Source: Bacteroidia bacterium (GTDB lineage: Bacteria; Bacteroidota; Bacteroidia; Palsa-965). From it: a DNA stretch of 61,721 nt. Every line of letters begins with the position of its first letter. Within the stretch, counting starts at the first letter, position 1. This document shows, piece by piece, positions 38,085 to 46,422 of the stretch. Under the pieces are notes generated by a model. It worked only from the letters and a program-made list of their open reading frames with translations. It did no database searches and was not told where the DNA came from. The position numbers and the translations under genes were made by a program. Where the stretch lies: positions 1-61,721 of the forward strand of contig JAKLJE010000003.1 of the NCBI GenBank assembly GCA_023151315.1, read 5' to 3'.

Positions 38085-39011
38085 ATGAAAACGGTGCTCT
38101 CTATTCTCGCCCTGATGATCACATTGGGAATGTCTGCTCAGCAAGGCAGCGGACGAATCAAAGTAACAGTTCTGGATGAAAAACTTGTGCCAATGCCGGG
38201 CGCTGTGGTTCGCATAGTTGCGGGCGGACCTCAACTCGGCGGCACAACAGATCTGGATGGAAATTTCACTTTCGCAGCACTCACACCGGGAGGTTATGAC
38301 GTGGAATGCCGAGTTGCAGGTTACAAGAAATACACTAAAACCGGAATTCAGGTTGCGGCAGGACAAACAGCATATACTGAATATAAAATGCAGATTGCAC
38401 TTGATACTGCAGACGTGGTTGTGATCAAAGCGGTTCAAAGTCCTGTTGATCCTACGTTCACTTCAATACAGAACATCAATGCGAATCAAATAAAAACTAT
38501 GGCGGGTGAACGTGGTAATGTTGTTGGAATGATCACCGGAACTAATTCTCAGGTGAGTCAGGGAAGAAACGGCCAGCTCGTAATGCGCGGTTCACGTGAA
38601 GGAGCTTCTGCGGTTTATGTTGACGGAGAAAAAATGTACGGCAGCATGGGTGTTCCGGCACTTTCAATGAATCAGGTTTCTGTTTTGTCCGGCGGAATTC
38701 CGGCTGAGTTCGGTGATCTTTCCGGCGGTGCAGTAATCATCACAACACACAGCTACTATACAGGAATGGCGCAACATCAGCGCATGCAGGAAGCAGCTAT
38801 TGAAAAAGAGGCTGCTGAGAAAAAAGCGGAAGATGAAAAATCCGGAAAGCGCATTGAGAAGAGCGATGAGATTATCGAAAATCAGGCTGCTGATTCTGTG
38901 AATACCTCCAACAATCCGGCTCCGCAACCGGTTCCTGCGGAACAACCAAAAGAAGAGGACGCTCAACCGAAAAACGTTCCTGCTGTTCAGGAAGCAGAGC
39001 AACCGAAATAA
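38085..39011 (+). CDS. Stand-alone TonB-receptor plug with carboxypeptidase-like domain, no barrel
   Basis: A 308-residue exported protein (MKTVLSILALMITLGMSAQQ). Residues 22-110 are a CarboxypepD_reg-like domain (GAVVRIVAGGPQLGGTTDLD, GNFTFAALTPGGYDVECRVA). Residues ~125-225 match a TonB-dependent receptor plug (GQLVMRGSREGASAVYVDGE, PAEFGDLSGGAVIITTHS). The ~750-residue barrel that should follow is absent: the frame ends in a Lys/Glu-rich helix and a Pro/Gln tail (AEQPKEEDAQPKNVPAVQEA) and a stop, followed by a terminator. The tail looks composed, not frame-shifted, so I regard it as a complete gene. Possibly a partner or decoy in TonB/T9SS-linked transport. The leader is A-rich. Confidence 0.75.
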   Translation: MKTVLSILALMITLGMSAQQGSGRIKVTVLDEKLVPMPGAVVRIVAGGPQLGGTTDLDGNFTFAALTPGGYDVECRVAGYKKYTKTGIQVAAGQTAYTEYKMQIALDTADVVVIKAVQSPVDPTFTSIQNINANQIKTMAGERGNVVGMITGTNSQVSQGRNGQLVMRGSREGASAVYVDGEKMYGSMGVPALSMNQVSVLSGGIPAEFGDLSGGAVIITTHSYYTGMAQHQRMQEAAIEKEAAEKKAEDEKSGKRIEKSDEIIENQAADSVNTSNNPAPQPVPAEQPKEEDAQPKNVPAVQEAEQPK

Positions 39012-39031
39012 AGCAGGTCAGTTCAACTGCT

Positions 39032-39072
39032 CCGGTGATGTCAGTAAACTTCCGCTGATGTCACCGGTTTTT
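39032..39072 (+). terminator. Intrinsic terminator after the plug gene
   Basis: CCGGTGA (39032-39038) pairs with TCACCGG (39061-39067), followed by TTTTT. It lies before the M13 gene, so the plug gene is a separate unit. Confidence 0.75.
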
Positions 39073-39138
39073 CCGTTTATAACTTGTGAACAGAGTTTAG
39101 CCTGTTTCACATTACCTTGCGTGTTCAAAGAACGGAAT

Positions 39139-41187
39139 ATGAAAAAATCCCATCTCATCGCTTCGTGCATTGCTGTTGCCTCATTTGTGATATTTGCATG
39201 CAATGAAAATAAACCTGGTGACGGAACAGATTATCTCGCGTCGCACGTCGACACTACAATAAATCCGCGTGACGATTTCTTTCAATGGGCAAACGGGGCC
39301 TGGTTAAAAGCTAATCCTATTCCTGCTTCGGAATCTAATTGGGGAATCGGAGATATGGTGCAGGAAGAAGTGTATGCCCGCTTGAAACAGATCAGTGAAG
39401 AAGCAGCTGCGTCTAATGCAGCGGAAGGAACTGATCAGAAAAAGATCGGAGATTTCTGGGCAACAGGAATGGACTCCGCAAAGGCAGATCAGCTAGGATT
39501 TTCACCGCTTCAGAAGGAGATTGATATGATCCGCAACACCAAAACGGTTGCGGATGTAGTGCAGGTGATGAGTGATCTTGAACCGATCGGAATAGGATTG
39601 TTCTGCAGCGGCGTTTACGTAGGTCAGGATGCGCGCAACAGCGAAAAAATGGCTTTGCACCTCTGGCAAGGCGGACTCGGATTGCCGGATCGTGATTACT
39701 ACTTCAATACAGACGCGGAAACGAAAGCGATTCGCGATAATTATCCTGCACACATTGCAAAGATGCTCGTGCTGATTGGATATGCCGAAGCAGATGCGAA
39801 ACAACTTTCAGAACAGGTTCTGAAGTTCGAAACAGTTCTTGCAGATTCATCTCGTGAATTGGAAGAACTGCGTGATCCGTATGCCAACTACAACAAAATG
39901 GCAGTAGGTGAAGTGACTTCAAAACTCACGCCTTCCATCAATTGGAAATCGATTTACGAGCAGCACGGATTGAAGAACGTGGATTCTGTAATTGTAGGTC
40001 AGCCTGAATTTTTTACAGGACTGGAGTTGCAGTTGAAATCCACTGACATCAAAGTGCTTCAGGCGTACATGCATTTTCACCTTGTATCAACATACGCAAA
40101 AACGCTTTCTGCCGCAATTGATAACGAGAACTTCAGCTTCTACGGTGTTCGATTGAGAGGAGCGACTGAACAACGTGCGCGATGGAAACGTGTGTTGGAT
40201 TCCGAAGAAGATGCAATGGGAATGGTGCTTGGAAAACTTTTTGTGAAAGAATATTTCCCTGAGAAAACAAAGCAACGTTACGTACAGCTCGTGGAATCAA
40301 TCCGTGAAGTTTATGCTGAACGCATCAAGGCTCTGGAGTGGATGAGTGATACAACCAAAGCGAAAGCTCTTGATAAGTTGAGCAAGATGTCAAAGAAGGT
40401 TGGCTATCCTGACAAGTGGAAAGATTATTCTGCACTTGTTGTTGGTCGCAATTCTTATTGTGAAAATGTGATGAACGCATCACGTTGGCAATTCAACGAT
40501 ATGATTTCCAAGTATGGTAAGCCTATCGATAGAACGGAATGGGAGATGACTCCTCAGACATACAATGCGTATTACAATCCATCCAACAATGAAATTGTGT
40601 TACCAGCAGGAATTTTCATGATTCCGGGATTGCCGGATTCGACTGCTGATGATGCGGTGATTTATGGTTACGCAGGCGCTTCAACAATCGGTCACGAGAT
40701 TACACACGGTTTCGATGATGAAGGAAGAAATTTTGATGCTGCAGGTAACCTTGTGAGTTGGTGGACGGATTCAGATGCTGAACATTTCAAGTTGCGTGCT
40801 GATGTGATGGTGAATCAGTTCAGCGCGTTTGAACCGCTACCCGGAAAGTTCATCAATGGAGAAGCAACACTCGGTGAGAACATCGCGGATTACGGCGGAA
40901 TTCTTCTCGGTTGGGATGCTTTTGTAAAAACGGAGCAGTACAAGAAAGGTGAGAAGATCGGAGGATATACACCTGCACAGCGTTACTTCATGGGCTATGC
41001 GCTCGGATGGATGATGCATCAGCGCGAAGAGGAATTGGCGCGCAGACTTCTCACGGATGTTCACTCTCCGGCTAAATGGCGTGTGAACGGACCGTTCTCC
41101 AACTGCCAGGCATTCATGGATGCATTCGGCGTGAAGCAAGGCGACAAGATGTGGCGTGATGAGAAGGACCGTGTTTCTATTTGGTAG
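39139..41187 (+). CDS. M13 family zinc metallopeptidase, lipoprotein
   Basis: A 682-residue neprilysin/endothelin-converting-enzyme-like peptidase from ATG 39139; the open frame upstream is rejected because it would replace the lipoprotein signal (MKKSHLIASCIAVASFVIFA then Cys). Zinc motif HEITH (519-523), third ligand in GENIADYGG (E580), and the substrate-binding NAYY (TYNAYYNPSNNEIVLPAGI) are intact, so it should be active. The C-terminus ends with the usual VNGPFSNCQAFMDAF...W pattern of the family. It probably digests peptides in the periplasm or outside. TACCTTGC at 39111 approximates a -7 box. Confidence 0.93.
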   Translation: MKKSHLIASCIAVASFVIFACNENKPGDGTDYLASHVDTTINPRDDFFQWANGAWLKANPIPASESNWGIGDMVQEEVYARLKQISEEAAASNAAEGTDQKKIGDFWATGMDSAKADQLGFSPLQKEIDMIRNTKTVADVVQVMSDLEPIGIGLFCSGVYVGQDARNSEKMALHLWQGGLGLPDRDYYFNTDAETKAIRDNYPAHIAKMLVLIGYAEADAKQLSEQVLKFETVLADSSRELEELRDPYANYNKMAVGEVTSKLTPSINWKSIYEQHGLKNVDSVIVGQPEFFTGLELQLKSTDIKVLQAYMHFHLVSTYAKTLSAAIDNENFSFYGVRLRGATEQRARWKRVLDSEEDAMGMVLGKLFVKEYFPEKTKQRYVQLVESIREVYAERIKALEWMSDTTKAKALDKLSKMSKKVGYPDKWKDYSALVVGRNSYCENVMNASRWQFNDMISKYGKPIDRTEWEMTPQTYNAYYNPSNNEIVLPAGIFMIPGLPDSTADDAVIYGYAGASTIGHEITHGFDDEGRNFDAAGNLVSWWTDSDAEHFKLRADVMVNQFSAFEPLPGKFINGEATLGENIADYGGILLGWDAFVKTEQYKKGEKIGGYTPAQRYFMGYALGWMMHQREEELARRLLTDVHSPAKWRVNGPFSNCQAFMDAFGVKQGDKMWRDEKDRVSIW

Positions 41188-41197
41188 TACACAAGCG

Positions 41198-41482
41198 CAG
41201 TCAGGACTCTCACTCGTGCAGTCAGGACTTACGTCCTGACTGGTTAAGAGATTTTAAGTCCTGACTAGATGAGTTGACTTCCCCGCGCGCAGTCAGGACT
41301 TACGTCCTGACTGGTTAAGAGATTTTAAGTCCTGACTAGATGAGTTGACTTTCCCCACGCGCGGTCAGGACTTACGTCCTGACTGGTTAAGAGATTTTAC
41401 GTCCTGACTGGTTAAGAGATTTTAAGTCCTGACTAGATGAGTTGACTTTCTCCACGCGCAGTCAGGACTTACGTCCTGACAG
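41198..41482. repeat. Tandem repeat of ~72 bp built on the hairpin GTCAGGAC / GTCCTGAC
   Basis: Copies start at 41221, 41292, 41364 and 41461 (periods 71, 72 and 97 bp), with a partial GTCAGGACT at 41200. Each begins with GTCAGGAC-TTAC-GTCCTGAC, an 8-bp perfect hairpin, then TGGTTAAGAGATTTTA, another GTCCTGACTAGATGAGTTGA and a C-rich tail. Copy three contains an extra 25-bp internal duplication, explaining its length. The fourth copy is only the hairpin. No coding is apparent. A single copy with a GCAA loop recurs at 41849. Confidence 0.9.
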
Positions 41483-41512
41483 GTTATATCCAGACCGGTT
41501 GAATTTCTTTCT

Positions 41513-41540
41513 GATACTTTTTGTCGTGGCAAAAAGTATC
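41513..41540. repeat. Perfect 11-bp inverted repeat GATACTTTTTG / CAAAAAGTATC
   Basis: Arms 41513-41523 and 41530-41540 with a six-base loop. It lies downstream of the M13 gene and the tandem repeat, and could form a hairpin or mark the end of a mobile or repetitive element. Confidence 0.8.
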
Positions 41541-41552
41541 GCAAAAAGCTGC

Positions 41553-41731
41553 GTCACACCCTAGGCGCAACGCACGTTCCTTCGCTGAATAAATTTCCTT
41601 GCCAATCGCTTAGACGATTCGCACGCTTCACTGCGTTGCGCAACCCGCCTGCTTACCCTCCGCGAATCCTCTCAGGCGATCTTTCGCACGAGCCAACGCG
41701 AGGAAATTTATTCGCTGCTCTTGGGTGTGAC
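41553..41731. repeat. ~180-bp imperfect palindrome, repeat-element-like
   Basis: Outer arms GTCACACCC (41553-41561) with GGGTGTGAC (41723-41731), and inner arms GAATAAATTTCC (41587-41598) with GGAAATTTATTC (41702-41713). The interior is rich in CG-containing words (GCGAATCC, CGCACG). No gene is visible and no transposase is present. The two arm spacings differ (25 against 9 bp). With the tandem repeats, it fills the 702-bp gap 41188-41889. Confidence 0.65.
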
Positions 41732-41848
41732 AGATGATACTATCTGAGTTAGTGGCAACCTCCAAGCGAGAAGCGATTTTGATGTAAGTGATTTGCGGTG
41801 CAAAACACTTTTGTTCCGCCCGAGTAGATCGCAGCCGGGACGAGCGCA

Positions 41849-41868
41849 GTCAGGACGCAAGTCCTGAC
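41849..41868. repeat. Isolated copy of the hairpin GTCAGGAC-GCAA-GTCCTGAC
   Basis: The same arms as the tandem array but with a GCAA loop, 21 bp before the stop codon of the leftward barrel gene. Confidence 0.85.
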
Positions 41869-41889
41869 TGTTTGAAATTTATCCAACCA

Positions 41890-42561
41890 CTAAATCTTCT
41901 GCCTCACCGATTCCACCGGCTTGTACAAACTGAAATTCCAGCCTAGTCCGGCCGACAATCTGATTTCCTCCAGCGACATTTGCGGACCAACAGACGGACG
42001 ATAAGTTCCGTTCATGTACGCCGCTTCGATGAAGAAATGAAACACACGCTGGCCGTAGAAATTAATTCCGGCAACAGGAGCCCATGTCGGATCAATATGA
42101 GCGGGCATGTTATAGTTCAGGAAAGTCAGAACGCCATCGTTCAGATTCATCGGTTGCACCTGAGTGTAGTTCAAACCGCCGCGCACACCAATAAACGGAT
42201 CAATGTTCGACTTTTTCAAAAGATGGTACGATAGTCCGACCTGGAATCCATGATTGTGTTTCATGCCTCCCGGCGCACCGTCTTTCACAAGAAGAAAATA
42301 AATGTCACCTCGCATTGACACGCGTTCATCCCAATAATATTCCGATGTTCCATGAAGATAAACACGGGTTTTCCCGCTGCTGATTGTTGCAGTGGTATCA
42401 TTGGTCAGCAGCGACATACTCCATGCAGGTGTAATCGTTGCCTGAAGGCGTAACATTTGCGCAAGAGAAGATTTTACGATCGGACCGTCTGCCGGTTGAT
42501 CCTGAGCACTCAATGAAAACGCGAGCAATAATGCCGCTATAATTGATGATGTCTTTTTCAT
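41890..42561 (-). CDS. Outer-membrane beta-barrel protein
   Basis: A 223-residue protein with signal peptide (TSSIIAALLLAFSLSAQDQP). The mature sequence alternates polar and aromatic strands (TRVYLHGTSEYYWDERVSMR, NHGFQVGLSYHLLKKSNIDP, FIGVRGGLNYTQVQPMNLND, RVFHFFIEAAYMNGTYRP), like an 8-strand barrel. It starts 4 bp inside the end of the previous gene (ATGA), so the two are translationally coupled and may act together. The C-terminus lacks the Phe often seen last. Function unknown. Confidence 0.75.
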   Translation of the reverse strand: MKKTSSIIAALLLAFSLSAQDQPADGPIVKSSLAQMLRLQATITPAWSMSLLTNDTTATISSGKTRVYLHGTSEYYWDERVSMRGDIYFLLVKDGAPGGMKHNHGFQVGLSYHLLKKSNIDPFIGVRGGLNYTQVQPMNLNDGVLTFLNYNMPAHIDPTWAPVAGINFYGQRVFHFFIEAAYMNGTYRPSVGPQMSLEEIRLSAGLGWNFSLYKPVESVRQKI

Positions 42562-43253
42562 TGCTGTACCTCCTCAATCGGTTTTTTATCCTGAACTCCT
42601 TTGATCTTGTTCTTCCACAAATCAGCAATGCGCACATTCATGCTGCATGTGATCAGCAGATGTCCTTCCAGTCCTGCTGCCGCTTCTTCTTCAAATACAA
42701 GGAAGGGAGTGCCCGCGCCATTATAACGCACTTCAGGATGAATGTCGCGTCCCAAATGATACATGTATTGTCCGCTTAGAGAAAGATCAATGCGATCATG
42801 AAACGGATAATGTACACCAAGACCGCCCTGAATAGCGGAACTCCATCGCGACATACTGTTGTTCTCGCGGAAATCATTGCCCTGAACATAGGTGTAATCG
42901 AAACAATGTCCGGCAAGAAGATACGGCTGAAGTTTGCCCTTTTGTCCCTGATAGTATGCAAAGCCGGGATAGAACATTACAGACCAACCGATGTGGTAAT
43001 CGGTTCGGTTGCCAATGCCCCCACCAATATCTGAAGTGATGTAATCGGCAAACCACTCTGAATTCAGTAGCTCAAAAAACCGAATACGGAATTGCCCTCC
43101 AAATCCGGTTCCTATACCGCTTTCATTGGAAAACATGGAAGTTGTTGTTCGCACACCGAGGGAGAATTGTCCTCCGGGACGATTGCCCAGTCGCGACTGA
43201 GCAATGGCGGTCACCGCAATTAAAATTGCTGCTACCGTTAGAATGCGTTTCAT
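42558..43253 (-). CDS. Outer-membrane beta-barrel protein, upstream partner
   Basis: A 231-residue protein from ATG 43253 (an earlier in-frame start at 43307 would extend upstream of the signal peptide, so it is rejected). Signal peptide RILTVAAILIAVTAIAQS. Strand-rich mature part (SLGVRTTTSMFSNESGIGTG, WFADYITSDIGGGIGNRTDY, HIGWSVMFYPGFAYYQGQKG, LSLSGQYMYHLGRDIHPEVR). It is not obviously a duplicate of its coupled neighbour. First gene of a two-gene unit. A TATATTTA -7-like box lies 21 bp upstream. Confidence 0.75.
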   Translation of the reverse strand: MKRILTVAAILIAVTAIAQSRLGNRPGGQFSLGVRTTTSMFSNESGIGTGFGGQFRIRFFELLNSEWFADYITSDIGGGIGNRTDYHIGWSVMFYPGFAYYQGQKGKLQPYLLAGHCFDYTYVQGNDFRENNSMSRWSSAIQGGLGVHYPFHDRIDLSLSGQYMYHLGRDIHPEVRYNGAGTPFLVFEEEAAAGLEGHLLITCSMNVRIADLWKNKIKGVQDKKPIEEVQQ

Positions 43254-43340
43254 AAAGAGAGGTGTTTGGGTGAATAAATATAGTAAAGTCCGGTTATCTG
43301 CAATCATGACGCTTCAATTTACATTCAGTTGTCTACTGTG

Positions 43341-43348
43341 TATATTCG
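43341..43348 (+). promoter_or_regulatory. -7-like box TATATTCG of recX
   Basis: One mismatch to TAnnTTTG, four bases (TGTA) before the ATG at 43353. Confidence 0.45.
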
Positions 43349-43352
43349 TGTA

Positions 43353-43832
43353 ATGAAAGCCCCGTCCGGTAAAATAATCACCCCTCATCAGGCGTTAGTA
43401 AAGATTGAATCGTGGTGCGCATATCAGGAAAGATGTCAGACTGAAGTGCGTGATAAACTCGGTTCCTGGGATCTTGAACCTGAGGTGATAGAGAACCTGA
43501 TTGTGCATCTTATTACAAATGGTTTTCTGAGTGAAGAGAGATTCGCCTTCACATATGCGCGCGGTAAATTCAGAATAAAGAAATGGGGGAAGCGGAAAAT
43601 CAGAATGGAGTTGCGGAGAAAGTTCGTTCCGGAGAAAATCATTTCAGCAGCTTTAAACGATATTGATGATGCAGAATATATTGAGGGTTTGCGAACTGTG
43701 ATTCTGAAACGCTGGAATTCGGAGAAGGAAAAGAATCCGCAGATGAAAAAGTTGAAAGTTATTAAGTACGTTTTGTCTCGCGGATTTGAGCAGGATCTGA
43801 TTAATGATGAACTAAAACGATTAGAAGCATGA
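43353..43832 (+). CDS. recX: RecX family regulatory protein
   Basis: A 159-residue protein from ATG 43353 (a TTG at 43329 lies within the promoter). Three-helix repeats of RecX are evident: ALVKIESWCAYQERCQTEVR, then EVIENLIVHLITNGFLSEER, FAFTYARGKFRIKKWGKRKI, RMELRRKFVPEKIISAAL and the third repeat to the end. RecX binds RecA filaments and damps recombination. recA is not adjacent. It overlaps the next gene by 4 bp. Confidence 0.9.
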   Translation: MKAPSGKIITPHQALVKIESWCAYQERCQTEVRDKLGSWDLEPEVIENLIVHLITNGFLSEERFAFTYARGKFRIKKWGKRKIRMELRRKFVPEKIISAALNDIDDAEYIEGLRTVILKRWNSEKEKNPQMKKLKVIKYVLSRGFEQDLINDELKRLEA

Positions 43833-44335
43833 GCGCAGTTTACGGTTACGGCTTGCAGGGACGACTTCCTCACGATCACACTCGCGATCAGATTATCGGC
43901 AACATAAGAATTCTGCTGCGTCTTGGTTTTTGCTCACGTGTCGTGGAAGTGATTGATGGCAAGCCTCTGGAGTTTACTTTCTCCGACGGAGAAGTGGTGA
44001 TTGATGAAGTGGAAGGAGCAGAAGCAGAAGTGGTGATGGAACTGTGGGATAACGGAGGAGCGAATCCGATTGATTACGATGATTGGAGTTGCATTGCACC
44101 GGATTCCGCATCCGTATTTCTTCCTTCAGTGGTAGATTTCTTCGAACAACTTGATAATATCACAGAACGTCCGACATACGTTGAAAGTATCGGGAATGTA
44201 CTCGACAGAATTAAAGTATTGTTAGAGGAAATTGAACCGGAAGATGACGCTGAATTCATTGAACGCCTTAAAGAATACCGAACCGTTTTTGAAAGTGCAC
44301 TGAAGTTCGGATTTATTATCTCGATCTCTTCCTGA
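43829..44335 (+). CDS. Acidic protein of unknown function, coupled to recX
   Basis: A 168-residue soluble, acidic protein (EEIEPEDDAEFIERLKEYRT, EVVIDEVEGAEAEVVMELWD). No domain is recognised; the N-terminal MSAVYGYGLQGRLPHDHTRD is unusual and conserved-looking. It starts inside the recX stop (ATGA), so the two are co-translated; a DNA-repair link is a guess from position. Its TGA stop is half of a TGATCA palindrome shared with the opposing gene. Confidence 0.65.
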   Translation: MSAVYGYGLQGRLPHDHTRDQIIGNIRILLRLGFCSRVVEVIDGKPLEFTFSDGEVVIDEVEGAEAEVVMELWDNGGANPIDYDDWSCIAPDSASVFLPSVVDFFEQLDNITERPTYVESIGNVLDRIKVLLEEIEPEDDAEFIERLKEYRTVFESALKFGFIISISS

Positions 44336-44809
44336 TCAGAGCCAGCCTTCGTTCTTCATCACCTGCAACGCCTGAACGAGACAATCGTGTGAATCGTAAA
44401 TAGCAAAGCGACGCATGAACTGTTTGCCGTTTTTCCCTTTATAATTCACTACAAGAGAATCGAAACCGAACGACTTCTTGCGATATTCCACGCTCTGTAT
44501 TGCATTACGGGGAACAAAATCAGTAGCAGAGAACTTCAGGCTTCGCAGAAGATTCTGAACTGCCAGAAACATCATTGCGGCCATCAGAAAAGTAATCAGG
44601 TACATTCCGGTGATAGCAGTCATAATTGCAAAAAACATGGTGATACCTGAAGCTGCCCCAAGTAAGGCTAAAGTCATCGTTTCCGGTCCGTCTTTCTGCT
44701 CCGGCATGACTTTAGGAAGTTCTTTTTTACCAACGATCAGTCCTTCTGGTAATACATGGACGTACATCGCGTCCGACAGCACAAAATGCGGGTGTTCCGG
44801 CTCATTCAT
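44336..44809 (-). CDS. Small membrane protein of unknown function
   Basis: A 157-residue protein with a soluble N-terminus (~50 residues), two adjacent membrane helices around residues 48-90 (ALLGAASGITMFFAIMTAIT, GMYLITFLMAAMMFLAVQNL) and a cytoplasmic tail with FVPRNAIQSVEYRKKSFGFD and LVVNYKGKNGKQFMRRFAIY. The tail resembles PH-like membrane-associated domains but no family is certain. Converges on the recX operon with zero bases between stops. Confidence 0.6.
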   Translation of the reverse strand: MNEPEHPHFVLSDAMYVHVLPEGLIVGKKELPKVMPEQKDGPETMTLALLGAASGITMFFAIMTAITGMYLITFLMAAMMFLAVQNLLRSLKFSATDFVPRNAIQSVEYRKKSFGFDSLVVNYKGKNGKQFMRRFAIYDSHDCLVQALQVMKNEGWL

Positions 44810-44839
44810 GATGCAAAGTTAGCGGGTTTTAGGGAATAC

Positions 44840-44867
44840 GAATTCCGGATTCCGAATTCCGGATTCC
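44840..44867. repeat. Two tandem 14-bp copies of GAATTCCGGATTCC
   Basis: Intergenic, 35-62 bp upstream of the prfB -7 box. It resembles the GAATCCC repeats at 21414-21495, suggesting a dispersed low-complexity repeat family. Confidence 0.8.
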
Positions 44868-44902
44868 GAACGGGGCATCGACCATAATCTTCAATGAATG
44901 TA

Positions 44903-44910
44903 TATCTTTG
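44903..44910 (+). promoter_or_regulatory. -7 box TATCTTTG of prfB
   Basis: A perfect TAnnTTTG, then CGCC and the ATG at 44915, predicting a leaderless prfB transcript. Confidence 0.65.
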
Positions 44911-44914
44911 CGCC

Positions 44915-46025
44915 ATGATTACAATTGAACAAGTAAAGGCCCTTGTGGAGCGTAAAGACGCGCTGAGGAGGCATCTTTGACATCGATGGGAAACTGTCGA
45001 AAATAGCTGAAGAAGAAGCGGCCTCTCAGGCTGCAGGATTCTGGGATGATCCCAAGAAAGCCGAAGCTCTTCTGAAAGAAATCAAAAAGAAAAAGAACTG
45101 GACTGAGTCGTTCGCTGCGCTTGAGGCGAGTTGCGAAGACCTTTCCGTAATGTTTGAATTCTACAAAGCCGGAGATGCATCGGAACAGGATGTCGACAAT
45201 CAGTATGCGGAAACGCTGAAGAAAGTTGAAGACATGGAGTTCCGCAACATGCTCAGCGGGAAAGAAGATCATCTTAGCGCTGTACTCACCATTAACGCAG
45301 GTGCAGGCGGAACCGAAAGTTGCGATTGGGCCGGAATGCTCATGCGCATGTACATCATGTGGGGAGAGAAAAACGGTTTCAAAGTGAAAGAAGCCGATCT
45401 GCAGGATGGTGAAGCCGCTGGAATAAAATCATGTACGCTGGAGTTCGAAGGTGAATACGCTTTCGGGTATCTCAAAGGTGAGAACGGTGTACATCGTCTC
45501 GTGCGTATTTCTCCATTCGATTCCAACGCGCGTCGCCACACATCATTTGCATCAGTTTACGTTTATCCGTTGATTGATGATTCAATTGAGATTGAAGTCA
45601 ACCCGTCAGATTGCGAATACGAAACCTTCCGTTCAGGCGGTGCCGGCGGACAGAACGTAAACAAAGTGGAAACGGCGGTTCGTCTTTATCACAAGCCAAC
45701 AGGGATCGTGATAAAGAACCAGGAGTCGCGCTCGCAAATGACCAACCGTGAAAATGCAATGCGATTGCTGAAGTCGCAGTTGTACGAAATCGAAATGCGT
45801 AAGCGCATGGAGACAGTTGCATCGATTCGCGGGAACATGAAGAAAATCGAATGGGGTTCACAGATCCGCAATTACGTTTTGCATCCGTATAAACTGGTGA
45901 AAGATCTACGTACCGATATTGAAACTTCCGATGCGCAAGGTGTTCTCGACGGAAACCTGAATGATTTCATCAAATCATATCTGATGGAATACGGCGCAAG
46001 CTGGAACACAGAATTGAAAACGTAA
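44915..46025 (+). CDS. prfB: Peptide chain release factor 2, requires +1 frameshift
   Basis: RF2 (recognises UGA/UAA and releases the peptide). The first frame, from ATG 44915, encodes [21 protein letters not shown] (21 residues) and stops at TGA 44978. A +1 shift at CTT-TGA-C carries reading to the second frame from GAC 44979 to 46025 (348 more residues), giving 369 in total. The second part has the GGQ motif in [20 protein letters not shown] and the expected RF2 layout (domain 2 with [20 protein letters not shown]). Begun only at 45150, the protein would lose its N-terminal domain. It is followed 6 bp later by the ArsC-like gene. Confidence 0.95.
44966..44981 (+). other. prfB programmed +1 frameshift site
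   Basis: AGG-AGG-CAT-CTT-TGA-C: an internal Shine-Dalgarno-like AGGAGG three bases before the slippery CTT and the in-frame TGA. This is the classic autoregulatory RF2 signal: low RF2 favours slipping, high RF2 favours termination. Confidence 0.93.
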
Positions 46026-46031
46026 TGCGCT

Positions 46032-46391
46032 ATGGCTCGTAAACAGAAATTAACCATCTGGCACAAGCCGAATTGTTCTAAGAGCATTGCGGCGATGAAG
46101 TTTCTTCGTGAACACGAGATAACTCCGGATACCGTTTTTCTGTATCTGGAAACTCCGCCAAGCGAAGATGAAATCCGCGATGTACTGAAGAAACTGAATA
46201 TTCCTGCTGAGCAACTCGTTCGAAAAAAAGAATCGGTGTTCAGCGAGAAGTTTGCCGGCAAAAAGATGACCGAGGAGAAATGGATCAAGGCATTGGTGAA
46301 ATATCCGGTTTTGATTCAACGACCGATCATCATCAAAGGCAGCAAAGCGGTTTTCGGAAGAAGCGTAGAAGAATTGAATTCGATTATTTAA
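46032..46391 (+). CDS. ArsC/Spx-family thioredoxin-fold protein
   Basis: A 119-residue protein of the ArsC-like family. The N-terminus [20 protein letters not shown] keeps the catalytic Cys of arsenate reductase-like proteins (as CSKS), and later segments [20 protein letters not shown] and [20 protein letters not shown] supply the arginines near the active site. Real arsenate reduction is not assured, since the family includes YffB-type glutathione-dependent proteins. It lies between prfB (6 bp) and fumC (31 bp), with no ars genes. Probably co-transcribed with prfB. Confidence 0.88.
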   Translation: MARKQKLTIWHKPNCSKSIAAMKFLREHEITPDTVFLYLETPPSEDEIRDVLKKLNIPAEQLVRKKESVFSEKFAGKKMTEEKWIKALVKYPVLIQRPIIIKGSKAVFGRSVEELNSII

Positions 46392-46422
46392 ACACAAACA
46401 CAACACCAAATATTCAATCGTT

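Noticed and set aside
38085-39011. Truncated TonB-dependent receptor pseudogene
   Set aside because: No barrel relic follows and the tail is a coherent charged Pro-rich sequence with its own terminator.
41198-41482. CRISPR-like array
   Set aside because: Repeat units are adjacent with no unique spacers, each is itself a hairpin with a conserved tail, and no cas genes are present.
45150-46025. Short release factor 2 starting at 45150
   Set aside because: It lacks the N-terminal domain; the true gene begins at 44915 and uses the +1 frameshift.
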